From assembly GCA_006742785.1 (NCBI GenBank), contig AP019755.1:1178001-1242000 (forward strand): DNA of 64,000 nt, given 5' to 3'. The position numbers and the translations under genes were made by a program. Under the pieces are notes generated by a model that saw nothing but the letters and a program-made list of their open reading frames with translations, searched no databases and was not told where the DNA came from. Shown here one piece after another: positions 7,371-17,266 of this stretch; the first letter of the stretch is position 1; the number at the start of each line of letters is the position of its first letter. This DNA is from Nitrosomonas stercoris (GTDB taxonomy: Bacteria; Pseudomonadota; Gammaproteobacteria; Burkholderiales; Nitrosomonadaceae).

Positions 7371-9998
7371 TTAATGCAAGCTTTTGCTAACGACTTCGTA
7401 TACATCTTTGCTCAATTCTCGTTGTGTGAGCGATTCCAGAGCAGCACGCATGAGTGCAGCATGTGCGTCGGTGAATTGGTGCCAATGGGTTAATGGTGTC
7501 AGCAAGCGTGATGCCATTTGTGGGTTGCGTTGATCAATATCAGCAATTTGCTCTGCCAGAAATTGATAACCTTGGCCTGATTTGTCATGGAATTGAGCAA
7601 AATTTCGGCTGGCAAAGGCGGCGATAACCGCGCGTAATTTGTTGGGGTTGCGAGCATCGAAAGCTTCATGGCTTAAAAGTTTCCGCACTGTTTGCAGGAC
7701 ATCACCCCACGGGCGAGTGGCTTGTACCTGAAACCACATGTTGACCACCAAGGCTTCATGTTGCCATTGCTGATAAAAAGCTGCGAGTGCTTCCTGTGCC
7801 GTAGCTTCAGCATGTTCAGCGTATACCAATGCGCATAAAGCAGCATACTGATCCGTCATGTTGTTAGCCTGAGCAAACTGCTGCTGAGCAAGTTCACGAT
7901 AGCGCACCTCATCAATGTGCAACAAGTATGCCAATGCAGCATTGCGCAAGCTGCGTGCAGCCATAGCAGGAGCAGTTAAACCGTGTGTCTGATCTTGTAG
8001 CACTTGGTAGCAATTCAGCAATTCCGTTTGTAATTCAGCTGCGATTTGATCTTGCAATTGCGTTCTGGCCTGGCTGATTGCGACGGGATCCGCTTTTTCA
8101 TACAAGCTGGCCAGGTACGGGGAGTTTGGCAAGCTGAGCATGCAGGCCAGCAGAGCAGCATCCATCATTGCATGATTAGTTAGCAGTTGCTTGATAACAG
8201 CGATTAGTGCGGCTTGTTCTGCATGATTATTTGCGCCATCAATTGTTTTGCTTAACACCATGCGCATCAGGTTTTGCATGGCATCCCAGCGACAAAAACC
8301 ATCGTTATCCAGCAGAATAAGTTGCTGCAATTGCAGCAGCTGATAGTCATAAGAAATCTTGACGGGTGCGGAAAATCCGCGCAATAAAGAAGGAATCGGT
8401 GGTTCGGTGACTTGTTCAAAAACGATGGTTTGCTCATCCTGACAAATATCCAGTACTGTTTCTGTGCCTTGGTTTTGGCCGTTGATTACCAAAGGGAGCG
8501 CCGCTTGATTGTCATACAATGCGATTTTGAATGGAATATGCAATGCCTTTTTGTCGGTTTGCCCAGGTGTGGCAGGTGTATATTGACGAATTGTTAAGCT
8601 GTATTGTTGACGCGCTGCATCATAACTATCACTAATTTGCAGATGTGGCGTGCCAGCTTGTGAATACCATAAGCGGAATTGGCTTAGATCCTTGCTAGAT
8701 ACTTCCTCCATACACTGCACAAAATCATCACAAGTGACTGCTTGGCCATCAAAACGGCTGAAATACAGATCGGTTGCTTGACGGTACAATGTCGGCCCCA
8801 GGATATTGGCCAGCATGCGGACTACTTCAGCGCCTTTTTCATAAATGGTGACGGTGTAGAAGTTGGATATTTCCATGTAGGATTCTGGCCGGACCGGATG
8901 CGCCATGGGGCCAGCATCTTCCACAAACTGTACGCTGCGTATTACGTTAGCATCTTCAATGCGTTTGACGGCGCGGCTGTTCATATCAGCCGAAAATTCT
9001 GAATCGCGAAAAACCGTTAAACCTTCTTTCAAGCTCAGTTGAAACCAGTCACGGCAGGTGACGCGATTGCCTGACCAGTTATGGAAATATTCGTGGCCGA
9101 TGACTCCTTCTACGCGCCGAAAGGCCGCGTCGGTAGTGCTGGCCGGGTGGGCCAATACGCAAGAGGTGTTGAATACGTTGAGCCCTTTGTTTTCCATGGC
9201 ACCCATGTTGAAATCATCTACTGCAACGATCATGAAGCGATCCAGATCATATTCGCGTCCATAGGTTTGCTCATCCCAGCGCATGGCTTTTTTGAGAGAC
9301 TGCATGGCAAAGTGGCATTTGTCCTGATCTTTGGCTGCAGTGTAGATTTGCAGTAAAACCTGACGGCCTGATTGAGTGGTGAAATGATCTTCCAGACAGG
9401 CCAGATTGCCGGCAACCAGCGCAAACAGATAGCTGGGTTTTTTGAAAGGGTCGTGCCAATGAACGATGCGCTTACCATCTTTCACAGTATCAGAGACGCA
9501 ATTGCCATTGGAGAGCATGGTTGAAAATGCACCTTCATCAGCAATGATGACAGTTTCAAATTCGCTCATGACATCTGGGCGATCCAGATAATAGGTAATC
9601 TTGCGGAATCCTTCTGCTTCGCATTGAGTGCAATACATGCCGCTGGAACGATACAATCCTTCCAGCGCAGTATTTTTTTCAGGATAAATGCGCGTAGTGC
9701 AGTGCAGGACAAAGCGCTCAGGTACGTTGTAAATTGTCAGGTTTTGAGGAGTGGTGCGGTAATCTTTGCTAGTAAGAACGCGATCGTCAATGGCCAGTGT
9801 CAGCAATTCCAGTTGTTCGCCGTGGAGTTCTAGATGTGCTGCTTGTGAGCCTTGTGGGTTGCGAACCAGTGTGAGTTGGCTGCTCACATCAGTGTGTGCT
9901 TCGTGCAATTCGAAGGTGAGCTGTGTTTTTTCAATCAGGAATTCAGGTACGCGATAGTCGGCAAGGCGGGTAACGATTGTGGGGGCAGTAGGTGACAT
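7371..9998 (-). CDS. pepN: Aminopeptidase N (M1 family)
   Basis: An 875-residue M1 zinc aminopeptidase, the normal length for proteobacterial PepN. The substrate-binding GAMEN motif (NMGAMENKGLNVF, about residue 265), the zinc site HEYFHNW with the second Glu in LKEGLTVFRD (about residues 299-322) and the catalytic Tyr region FYTVTIYEKGAEVVRML are all present. It removes N-terminal residues from peptides in the cytoplasm. The start at 9998 (MSPTAPTIVTRLADYRVPEF) agrees with the family, in which a D-Y-x-x-P motif begins the first domain. Convergent with the YaaW-family gene; the msr fusion lies upstream on the same strand behind a terminator. Confidence 0.97.
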   Translation of the reverse strand: MSPTAPTIVTRLADYRVPEFLIEKTQLTFELHEAHTDVSSQLTLVRNPQGSQAAHLELHGEQLELLTLAIDDRVLTSKDYRTTPQNLTIYNVPERFVLHCTTRIYPEKNTALEGLYRSSGMYCTQCEAEGFRKITYYLDRPDVMSEFETVIIADEGAFSTMLSNGNCVSDTVKDGKRIVHWHDPFKKPSYLFALVAGNLACLEDHFTTQSGRQVLLQIYTAAKDQDKCHFAMQSLKKAMRWDEQTYGREYDLDRFMIVAVDDFNMGAMENKGLNVFNTSCVLAHPASTTDAAFRRVEGVIGHEYFHNWSGNRVTCRDWFQLSLKEGLTVFRDSEFSADMNSRAVKRIEDANVIRSVQFVEDAGPMAHPVRPESYMEISNFYTVTIYEKGAEVVRMLANILGPTLYRQATDLYFSRFDGQAVTCDDFVQCMEEVSSKDLSQFRLWYSQAGTPHLQISDSYDAARQQYSLTIRQYTPATPGQTDKKALHIPFKIALYDNQAALPLVINGQNQGTETVLDICQDEQTIVFEQVTEPPIPSLLRGFSAPVKISYDYQLLQLQQLILLDNDGFCRWDAMQNLMRMVLSKTIDGANNHAEQAALIAVIKQLLTNHAMMDAALLACMLSLPNSPYLASLYEKADPVAISQARTQLQDQIAAELQTELLNCYQVLQDQTHGLTAPAMAARSLRNAALAYLLHIDEVRYRELAQQQFAQANNMTDQYAALCALVYAEHAEATAQEALAAFYQQWQHEALVVNMWFQVQATRPWGDVLQTVRKLLSHEAFDARNPNKLRAVIAAFASRNFAQFHDKSGQGYQFLAEQIADIDQRNPQMASRLLTPLTHWHQFTDAHAALMRAALESLTQRELSKDVYEVVSKSLH

Positions 9999-10014
9999 GA
10001 TGAGCTATAAAAAA

Positions 10015-10054
10015 TGAAGACTTTAAATAGGTATTAACCCACTTAAAGTCTTCA
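10015..10054 (-). terminator. Intrinsic terminator of the msr fusion gene
   Basis: On the reverse strand a perfect 12-bp stem (10043-10054 with 10015-10026, loop 16 nt) is followed by a run of six T. It lies 55 bp beyond the stop of the Msr fusion and just before the pepN start, separating the two reverse-strand genes. Confidence 0.75.
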
Positions 10055-10108
10055 ATTTCAAGTGTATTAATTTTTATTAATGGGATTGATTAATGTTTTT
10101 TATGACAA

Positions 10109-11446
10109 TCAATCTGGCACAAATTTTAATATATTGCCATTAATACAATAGCGCTTGTGAGTTGGAGGTGGCCCGTCGTTAAAGACATGGCCAAGGTGAA
10201 TGCCCGAGCTGGCACTACGTACCTCAGTACGCTGCATGTAATCGGAGTTGTCAGCGTGGTAAGTAATGGAACCTTCTACTGGCTCAATAAAGCTGGGCCA
10301 ACCAGTACCACTGTTGAATTTGGTTTTGCTGAGGAACAAGGTTGCACCTGTGATGGGATCAACAAATTTGCCAGGACGTTTTTCATCCAGATTGGAGCCG
10401 GTAAAAGCACGTTCTGTCCCCTGCTCAAAGGCAATTTTTTGTTGTTCTGGAGTCAATAACTGGAACCCAAGCCATTGCCAGAATTTTTCCTTCTCGCCGT
10501 TGTAACCGGTATAGCGTGCAACTTCCTGGCCTTCCTTAAATAGCACCATAGTGGGGGAGGCGAATAGGGATTTATCCAATACCCAATCAACGGGAGGATT
10601 GGGATTCATGGTGGTGACTACAGGCATGTCTGATCGCCAGTGATCAAGAATATCGTGCTTGAATTGGGCGCAGAACTCGCAGTTTTCGGATTCGAATACC
10701 ACCAGCTGCTGTGCAAAGTTTAAATCCTTGCTATCAATCGGCTGGGTTGATTGTGTTGAAGTGGCAGCGGTTGTATGTTTTGTCCGTTCCGTTGCAGGGT
10801 ATGCTACGTTCACTCCTCCTAGACCGCAATAGCCGTCCGGATTTTTTACCAGATAATCTTGATGATATTCCTCTGCCGTGATGTAATTTTTCAACGGCAG
10901 GATTTCTGTGGTGATCTGGCCATAACCAGCTGCTGTTAGTGCTTGTTGATAAGCATCGCGCGTTGCAAGTGCCAGTGTCTTTTGTGCATCATCGTGGTAA
11001 TAAATGGCGCTACGATAATTGCTGCCAATGTCATTGCCTTGACGATCTCCTTGAGTAGGATCGTGGCTTTCCCAAAATTTGGCCAATACATTTTCTAGCG
11101 AAAGCTGTTGTGGATCGAAGGTTACCTTGACCACTTCAGCATGGTTGCGTCCGCTCGCTCTACCCATGCGTAATCTACGTTCAAAATTTAATACGTCTTC
11201 ATAACCAGCGCGCGCATTATTGCCGCCGGCATAGCCGCTTTCGGCATCAAGCACGCCGGGCAGTTCGCTCATGCGCTTTTCAGCACCCCAGAAACAGCCC
11301 ATACCTAGCACGATGGAATCTGATTGTGCATGAACGGTTGAGTTTGGATGTGCTGGGTTAGATGACACGGTTTCCTCCATGGTCGTAAAGGCGGTAATAG
11401 TGACTACCATGATTAAGATGGTAAATAAAATAGTGCTCTTTTTCAT
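10109..11446 (-). CDS. msrAB: Exported MsrA-thioredoxin-MsrB fusion (methionine sulfoxide reductase)
   Basis: A 445-residue protein with an N-terminal hydrophobic signal or anchor (residues ~6-21). MsrA follows (catalytic GCFWG, Cys51; C-terminal NPDGYCGLGG). Then comes a ~130-residue thioredoxin/glutaredoxin-like domain with CEFC (about Cys255 and Cys258) and the fold's SPTMVLF cis-Pro. MsrB comes last, with GTGWPSF, HLGHVF and the catalytic RYCING (about Cys433). MsrA reduces Met-S-sulfoxide, MsrB the R form. Neisseria PilB has the order Trx-MsrA-MsrB; here the redox module is in the middle. The MsrB part shows no zinc CxxC pairs and only one Cys, so it presumably depends on the fused thioredoxin domain. 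Likely repairs periplasmic or envelope proteins. Confidence 0.92.
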   Translation of the reverse strand: MKKSTILFTILIMVVTITAFTTMEETVSSNPAHPNSTVHAQSDSIVLGMGCFWGAEKRMSELPGVLDAESGYAGGNNARAGYEDVLNFERRLRMGRASGRNHAEVVKVTFDPQQLSLENVLAKFWESHDPTQGDRQGNDIGSNYRSAIYYHDDAQKTLALATRDAYQQALTAAGYGQITTEILPLKNYITAEEYHQDYLVKNPDGYCGLGGVNVAYPATERTKHTTAATSTQSTQPIDSKDLNFAQQLVVFESENCEFCAQFKHDILDHWRSDMPVVTTMNPNPPVDWVLDKSLFASPTMVLFKEGQEVARYTGYNGEKEKFWQWLGFQLLTPEQQKIAFEQGTERAFTGSNLDEKRPGKFVDPITGATLFLSKTKFNSGTGWPSFIEPVEGSITYHADNSDYMQRTEVRSASSGIHLGHVFNDGPPPTHKRYCINGNILKFVPD

Positions 11447-11710
11447 TGTTGAATTATGTATAGAAAAGACAAATACTTGTGTTGTTCAGACATATTTTTA
11501 ATGTTGCGAGTTCAACTCACCTCATCTATTTCTATGATAAAGTCATAAATAAATAGGCTTCTTGTCAAGAAATAAACAGAATGTTGGATATGCTGGTGAT
11601 TCTGGGGCCATTTCTTGTATTGTCGAGTTGATTAGTTGTGATAGTTTCATGGTTTTTGCACAAACGAGCGTGATTTACCAGGAAACTGGTCAATTAAACA
11701 AACAGTAATC

Positions 11711-14692
11711 ATGCAGGTTCTTTATATAGCAGGAAAGCAGTGTGACGTAGATAATGTACAACGTGTGCTGTCGCAAGCGACAGACAAGATTAAATTGTCG
11801 GTGGCGACAAGTGCACACGCTGCTTTGATGTTTTTTCCTACTAGTAGCCCAGAGCAGATCGTTGATTTCGAAGTATTGTTGATTGATTACAACTTACCAG
11901 ATATGAATGGTCTTGAGTTGGTCAGGCTATTGCGCAAAGAATCAGATCTGGACATTCCTGTGGTGCTCATGGTTGAGCAGGATATTCATACTGACATTGT
12001 TCGTGCATTGTGTCTGGAAGTAGAGGATTACCTGATCAAGAAAGAAGGGTATGTTACCGAGATTTTCACTGCATTGAAATCTGCTCATCGGCTGGCGGGG
12101 TTAGTACGTGAAAGAATTAATATCAAACGAGAAAATTTGCATCTTTCTCGTTTACTTACAGCCAGCCCGGTTGTTTTGTATAGCTTGCGTTTTATCGGGG
12201 ATTCACCTCAGCTTACCTGGGTCAGCGGAAATGTTGAGCGAGTGTTGGGTTACTCGCAACAAGAGATATTGACGCCCGGTTGGTGGGCATCTCATTTACA
12301 TCCAGATGATTGTGGAGCTGCCCTGGCACGGCAACACCTTTTGATCGCAGAAGGTAAGTTGACGCATGAGTATCGTATTTATCATCGAGATGGACGCGTT
12401 ATTTGGTTACTAGATGAATTACAGTTGGTCCAGGGGGATGCAAGACGGCCTTATGAGGCAGTTGGCATTTGTTTGGATATTAGTGAGCGTAAACAAATTG
12501 AGCTGATCCGACAAACACAGCAATCGGTATTGGATCTAATAGTTGCTAACCAGCCACTGCCAGTCATTTTGAATGATATTGCAACTCATCTGGAAATGAT
12601 CAATCCTGACATGCTGGTCTCTATTTTATTGCTGGATAAGCAAACAAAATGCCTAAAATTAGGTGCTGCGCCCAGTTTGCCAGATAGTTACAATACACTG
12701 GTTGATGGGATGGCAATTGGTGAAGGAGTAGGATCGTGTGGTACCGCTGCTTTCCGTGGTGAGACAGTGATTGTTTCTGACATTGATCATCATCCTTATT
12801 GGGAGCTTTTTATGGAGGCGACTCAAAAGGCTGATTTGCATGCGTGTTGGTCGCTGCCGTTCAAGGATGACAACAATCAGGTTTTGGGTACTTTTGCGAT
12901 TTATCATCATAAAGCCTGTAGTCCTCCGGCTGAAGATATGGCTCTGGTTCAGGAGTTTGCTGCTTTTACCGCTTTAGCGGTACAAAAAGTGTATGCAACA
13001 GAATCTTTGCGGCTTGCTGCTACAGTATTTGCGTCTGTTCGGGAAGGAGTGGTGATTACTGATCTGGAGCCACGTATTGTTGCAGTTAATCAAGCTTATA
13101 CTCGAATTACTGGCTATAGCGAAGCACAAGTATTGGGGAAAAATCCTAAAATTGTCAAATCGGGTATCCACGACAAAGCATTTTATCGGGAGCTGTGGTC
13201 AACTTTGAGAGCAACTGGACATTGGAGTGGAGAAATTTGGAATCGACGCAAGGGAGGAGAAATTTACCCGCAATGGCTAACAATTAGCGCAGTGTGTATT
13301 AGTTCATCCTCTGGTGAAAGTGAGCCATGCAATTATGTGGGTGTGTTTACTGATGTTTCACAATTGAAACAATCTGAGGCGCAATTGACACAATTAGCGC
13401 ATTACGATCCCCTAACCAACTTGCCAAATCGGCTCTTGGTACAATCCCAACTGCGCCATGCGGTTGAACACGCAAAGCGAAGCGGATTGTTGGTTAGTGT
13501 ACTTTATATTGATCTTGATCGCTTCAAGAATGTAAATGACAGTCTGGGACATCCTGTTGGAGATGAGCTGTTGATTAAGTTGGCTGAACGTATGAAGAAG
13601 CAAGTGCGTAAAGAGGATACATTGGCACGGCTGGGAGGCGATGAATTTTTACTGGTGCTGGAAGGCATCCGTGATCCGAGTGATCCTGCTTTTATTGCAC
13701 AAAATCTGATTAATTTACTTACTTCTCCGTTTATGTTGCCAAGTGGGCACGAAATTTTTATTGGTGCCAGTATTGGTATCAGTTTATTTCCAGAGGATGC
13801 ACGTAATGTGACTGAGTTGATTCAGCATGCAGATATGGCAATGTATCAGGCAAAAAAAGATGGCCGTAATACTTACCGTTATCATACTGCTGCGTTGAGT
13901 ATTGCAGCAAATGAGCGGTTAAGAGTTGAAAATCGTTTACGGCATGCACTTGCTGCAGAAGAGTTGGTGTTGCATTATCAACCATTGATTGATGCGCGTA
14001 CTAGATGTGTTGTGGGGGTGGAGGCCCTAGTACGTTGGCAGCCTCTTGGCGAAGCCATAGTCTCTCCTGGCAAATTTATTCCTGTTGCAGAAGAAACCGG
14101 TCTGATTGTACCTTTAGGAGAATGGGTGTTGCGCACAGCTTGTAAGCAGGCACGTGCCTGGATAGATGCGGGTTTGCCACGATTAGTTATGGCGGTTAAT
14201 CTTTCAGTGCGACAATTCCAATCAGAAAATCTGATTGGAATGGTGCAACGAATTTTGGAAGAAACACAGTTACCTGCAAATTGTCTGGAGCTGGAATTAA
14301 CTGAAAGTATGTTTATGGAGCAAGTGGAGCGATCAATCAAAACTTTGAATAAATTAAAGGCATTGGGTGTAAATTTGGCAATTGATGATTTTGGTACGGG
14401 TTATTCATCGTTGATTTATTTGAAGCGCTTTCCAATTGATAAACTGAAAATTGATCAGAGTTTTGTACGTGATTTGGCAGATGATCCCAATGATCGAGAA
14501 ATTGCTGCCACCATTATTGCTATGGCGCGTGGATTAAAGTTAAATGTACTGGCTGAAGGAATAGAATCGGAACAGCAATTGGATTTCTTGCGTCAGCATG
14601 ATTGCGATTATTATCAAGGCTATTTATTTCATCGTCCGGTTCCAGCAGATGAACTTGAGACGTGGTTACGTAAAAATTCTACATTGCAATGA
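11711..14692 (+). CDS. Response-regulator-like PAS/GAF diguanylate cyclase-phosphodiesterase
   Basis: A 993-residue cytoplasmic signalling protein. Order: receiver domain (about 1-125, phospho-acceptor Asp59 in LLIDYNLPDMNG), PAS/PAC (about 145-262, ending ICLDISERKQ), GAF (about 268-420), PAS (about 425-550), GGDEF (about 555-720) and EAL (about 730-985). The cyclase site reads RLGGDEF near residue 641 and has an RxxD inhibitory site (RKED) five residues before it. The phosphodiesterase motifs EALVRW, ELTES, DDFGTGYSS, KIDQSF and AEGIE are intact. Both activities therefore look possible. No transmembrane helix is seen. The cognate kinase is not adjacent; thiL follows on the same strand. Confidence 0.93.
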   Translation: MQVLYIAGKQCDVDNVQRVLSQATDKIKLSVATSAHAALMFFPTSSPEQIVDFEVLLIDYNLPDMNGLELVRLLRKESDLDIPVVLMVEQDIHTDIVRALCLEVEDYLIKKEGYVTEIFTALKSAHRLAGLVRERINIKRENLHLSRLLTASPVVLYSLRFIGDSPQLTWVSGNVERVLGYSQQEILTPGWWASHLHPDDCGAALARQHLLIAEGKLTHEYRIYHRDGRVIWLLDELQLVQGDARRPYEAVGICLDISERKQIELIRQTQQSVLDLIVANQPLPVILNDIATHLEMINPDMLVSILLLDKQTKCLKLGAAPSLPDSYNTLVDGMAIGEGVGSCGTAAFRGETVIVSDIDHHPYWELFMEATQKADLHACWSLPFKDDNNQVLGTFAIYHHKACSPPAEDMALVQEFAAFTALAVQKVYATESLRLAATVFASVREGVVITDLEPRIVAVNQAYTRITGYSEAQVLGKNPKIVKSGIHDKAFYRELWSTLRATGHWSGEIWNRRKGGEIYPQWLTISAVCISSSSGESEPCNYVGVFTDVSQLKQSEAQLTQLAHYDPLTNLPNRLLVQSQLRHAVEHAKRSGLLVSVLYIDLDRFKNVNDSLGHPVGDELLIKLAERMKKQVRKEDTLARLGGDEFLLVLEGIRDPSDPAFIAQNLINLLTSPFMLPSGHEIFIGASIGISLFPEDARNVTELIQHADMAMYQAKKDGRNTYRYHTAALSIAANERLRVENRLRHALAAEELVLHYQPLIDARTRCVVGVEALVRWQPLGEAIVSPGKFIPVAEETGLIVPLGEWVLRTACKQARAWIDAGLPRLVMAVNLSVRQFQSENLIGMVQRILEETQLPANCLELELTESMFMEQVERSIKTLNKLKALGVNLAIDDFGTGYSSLIYLKRFPIDKLKIDQSFVRDLADDPNDREIAATIIAMARGLKLNVLAEGIESEQQLDFLRQHDCDYYQGYLFHRPVPADELETWLRKNSTLQ

Positions 14693-14747
14693 GATCAGAC
14701 ATCTCTGAGAAACTGTCTATATGACTATTTCTGCAGATGAAATAGTC

Positions 14748-15731
14748 ATGAATTCCGAGTTTGACATCATCAATCGCTATTTTCTGCGTTCTGCGCATAA
14801 TGCCTCGCTAGGGATTGGAGATGATGCTGCGTTGATCAGCTGTCAACCCGACACAGATTTGGCGATTTCCGTTGATACGTTGGTTGCGAGCCACCATTTT
14901 TTCCCTGATGTTGAACCTCGTTCGCTAGGCCATAAAGTATTAGCAGTGAATCTTTCTGATATGGCTGCAATGGGTGCAACTCCGCGTTGGGTCACTCTTT
15001 CTTTGACACTACCCAAAATAATTGCACATGATAATGCCTGGCTGGCTGCTTTTTCCAGTGGCTTTTTTGCCTTGGCTGATCAACATCAGGTTGAACTTGT
15101 TGGTGGTGATACCACGCAAGGTCCATTGAGTATCAGTGTGCAAATTATGGGTGAGGTTGAACGAGAGAAGGCACTGCGTCGTAGTGGTGCTAAATTAGGA
15201 GATGATATCTGGGTATCCGGTTTCGTGGGAGAAGCTGCACTGGCACTGCGCTATTTACAACAAAAAACAATGTTGACAGCAGAAGCAGCAGCTTCCTGTT
15301 TGCCCGCGTTACATACTCCAATACCACGTGTTTCCTTGGGGCGGGCGTTGATAAACGTAGCGCATAGTGCAATTGATGTTTCAGATGGTTTGGTGGCAGA
15401 TCTTGAACATATCCTGCAAGGCTCACAGGTTGCAGCAACAATTGAGCTGGATCACATTCCCTGTTCCTCTAGATTAAAGGATAAATTGAGTGAAGGAGGT
15501 GCTGATTATCAATTGGCCATTGACTGTTTATTGGCCGGTGGAGATGATTACGAACTGTGTTTTACGGTACCTGAAAATAAGCGTATTGTTGTTACACAAC
15601 TGGCACAGCAAGTTGGTGTCAGACTCTCTCGTATCGGAAAAATTGTACCAGGAGAGGGATTAACAGTGCTGAATAATAATAGAGATCCACTAATTTTTAA
15701 CAAGAAAGGCTATGATCACTTCCTTGACTGA
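14748..15731 (+). CDS. thiL: Thiamine-monophosphate kinase
   Basis: ThiL phosphorylates thiamine monophosphate to the diphosphate cofactor. Family marks are MNSEFDIINRYF at the start, SLGIGDDAALI (Mg-ATP site), AVNLSDMAAMGATPRW, LVGGDTTQGPLSISVQ, AIDVSDGLVADLEHI and LLAGGDDYELCFT. I place the start at the ATG of 14748, because ThiL normally begins a few residues before the E-F-D motif; an in-frame ATG at 14721 adds nine residues. Neither has a strong ribosome binding site. The end overlaps pgpA by 20 bp, giving a likely thiL-pgpA-pncC operon. Confidence 0.95.
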   Translation: MNSEFDIINRYFLRSAHNASLGIGDDAALISCQPDTDLAISVDTLVASHHFFPDVEPRSLGHKVLAVNLSDMAAMGATPRWVTLSLTLPKIIAHDNAWLAAFSSGFFALADQHQVELVGGDTTQGPLSISVQIMGEVEREKALRRSGAKLGDDIWVSGFVGEAALALRYLQQKTMLTAEAAASCLPALHTPIPRVSLGRALINVAHSAIDVSDGLVADLEHILQGSQVAATIELDHIPCSSRLKDKLSEGGADYQLAIDCLLAGGDDYELCFTVPENKRIVVTQLAQQVGVRLSRIGKIVPGEGLTVLNNNRDPLIFNKKGYDHFLD

Positions 15732-16254
15732 TGACTATTCACCACGACGCCAAATACCACGCAAGCCGGATATTACCTTTGTTCATATCCGGTTTTCACA
15801 TTTTATTGCCATGGGAGCAGGAGTTGGCCTGATTCGCTGGGCACCCGGCACTTTTGGCACGCTGGCAGCTATACCGCTTTATCAATTGCTGGATTCACTG
15901 TTTGATCCTGTTGCGTTGTTATTGATTCTGGATGTTTTTTTTATTTCGGGAATCTGGGCATGCGGTGTCACCGGACGAGCGCTCGATTCGCCTGATCACT
16001 CCGGTATGGTATGGGATGAAATCGTCGCCTTTATGCTGGTGCTGTGTTTCACACCGACTCATTGGACCTGGCTGCTGGCCGCTTTCTTGCTATTTCGCTT
16101 TTTTGATATTGTTAAGCCGGCCCCCATTGGTTATCTGGATAAGAAACTTAAAGGAGGTTTGGGGGTGATGTTGGATGATCTATTAGCTGCGTTTTATACA
16201 TTGCTTTGTCTGGCAGGGTGGAAATCAATCGTCATGTTTGAAAGTTATTTTTGA
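15712..16254 (+). CDS. pgpA: Phosphatidylglycerophosphatase A
   Basis: A 180-residue integral membrane lipid phosphatase that converts phosphatidylglycerophosphate to phosphatidylglycerol. Conserved PgpA features include GLIRWAPGTFGTLAAIP, DHSGMVWDEIVAFML with the metal-binding D/E residues, and RFFDIVKPAPIGYLDKK followed by LGVMLDDLLAA. Four hydrophobic segments are visible. It overlaps the end of thiL by 20 bp and the start of pncC by 4 bp (TTGA), so the three are translationally coupled. Confidence 0.96.
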   Translation: MITSLTDDYSPRRQIPRKPDITFVHIRFSHFIAMGAGVGLIRWAPGTFGTLAAIPLYQLLDSLFDPVALLLILDVFFISGIWACGVTGRALDSPDHSGMVWDEIVAFMLVLCFTPTHWTWLLAAFLLFRFFDIVKPAPIGYLDKKLKGGLGVMLDDLLAAFYTLLCLAGWKSIVMFESYF

Positions 16255-16793
16255 ATACACCACAAGTTGTTACAAGCGATAGTGCGCTACTAAAGCTCGC
16301 GCAGCAAGTCGGAAGCGTGCTCTCAGCGCATGGATTAAAGCTGACTTCTGCAGAATCTTGTACGGGAGGATGGATTGGTCAAGTTATGACAGCCGTTCCC
16401 GGTAGCTCAGCTTGGTATGATCGTGGTTTTATCACCTATAGCAATTTGTCCAAGCGCCAGATGTTATGTGTGCAAGCACAAACACTGCTTCAGTTCGGTG
16501 CTGTTTCTGAACAAACTGCACGAGAAATGGCGCAAGGTGCACACAGTATGAGCCAGGCGCAAATTGCAGTGTCTGTTACCGGTATTGCAGGGCCGACAGG
16601 TGGCTCTGTTGAAAAACCAGTAGGTACGGTTTGTTTTGCTTGGGTGCTTGAAAGTGGCGCCATGTTGGCTAGTAATAGCAAGACTTGTTATTTTCATGGT
16701 GACCGTGAGGCAATTCGACGTCAAACTGTTGTGACTGCACTGCAAGGAGTGCTGGAATTGTTGGAAAATTCTATGCCGACTGGCTATGCCTAA
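16251..16793 (+). CDS. pncC: Nicotinamide-nucleotide amidohydrolase (CinA C-terminal family)
   Basis: A 180-residue protein of the CinA C-terminal family, which deamidates NMN to nicotinate mononucleotide in NAD salvage. The active-site helix TSAESCTGGWIGQVMTAVPGSS and the VSVTGIAGPTGG and KPVGTVCFAW motifs are present. The start codon is TTG at 16251, overlapping the pgpA TGA; no better ATG or GTG lies near the conserved N-terminus. No N-terminal molybdopterin-like CinA domain is encoded. It ends the thiL operon. Confidence 0.94.
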   Translation: MNTPQVVTSDSALLKLAQQVGSVLSAHGLKLTSAESCTGGWIGQVMTAVPGSSAWYDRGFITYSNLSKRQMLCVQAQTLLQFGAVSEQTAREMAQGAHSMSQAQIAVSVTGIAGPTGGSVEKPVGTVCFAWVLESGAMLASNSKTCYFHGDREAIRRQTVVTALQGVLELLENSMPTGYA

Positions 16794-16971
16794 GATTGAA
16801 ATTTTTCTTTTCTTGATAGGCTTTGAGAAATTCCCGAGACTGTTTACTGTATTGTTTTTCCGAATTAAAAACCAGCTTGGAATGCCTATTGATTACGCAT
16901 AAATACTACGCTTTCGTTGATGGTTTGCAGAGATTTCCTGATTTTTGGTATGAGTACTCTGTTAAAATTGC

Positions 16972-17266
16972 TGCGGAAAGTTAGCTAGACAATCGCTGCC
17001 TGGTAACAGGGAGAGGAAAGTCCGGGCTCTACAGAGCAGGATACCGGTTAACAGCCGGCCGCCGTGAGGTGAGGAACAGGGCCACAGAGACGAGCGTATT
17101 AAGTTACGGTGAAACGCGGCAACCTCTATCCGGAGCAAGATCAAATAGGCAGATGATGACGCTGCTCGCCGAGTCTGCGGGTAGATCGCTTGAACATTTA
17201 GGTAACTAAGTGTCTAGAGGAATGATTGTCCACGACAGAACCCGGCTTATCGGTTAGCTTTCCGCA
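16972..17266 (+). ncRNA. rnpB: RNase P RNA, bacterial class A
   Basis: About 295 bases. The conserved 5' core GAGGAAAGTCCGGGCTC and the 3' core ACAGAACCCGGCTTATCGG are both present, as are the GGTGAGGAACAGGGCCACAG and GGTAACAGGGAG segments. P1 is closed by the 5' TGCGGAAAG (16972-16980) pairing with CTTTCCGCA (17258-17266). It is the catalytic RNA that matures tRNA 5' ends. The 3' strand of P1 overlaps the end of the convergent tilS gene. A TAAAAT at 16963-16968 may be its -10 element; the -35 is weak. Confidence 0.95.
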
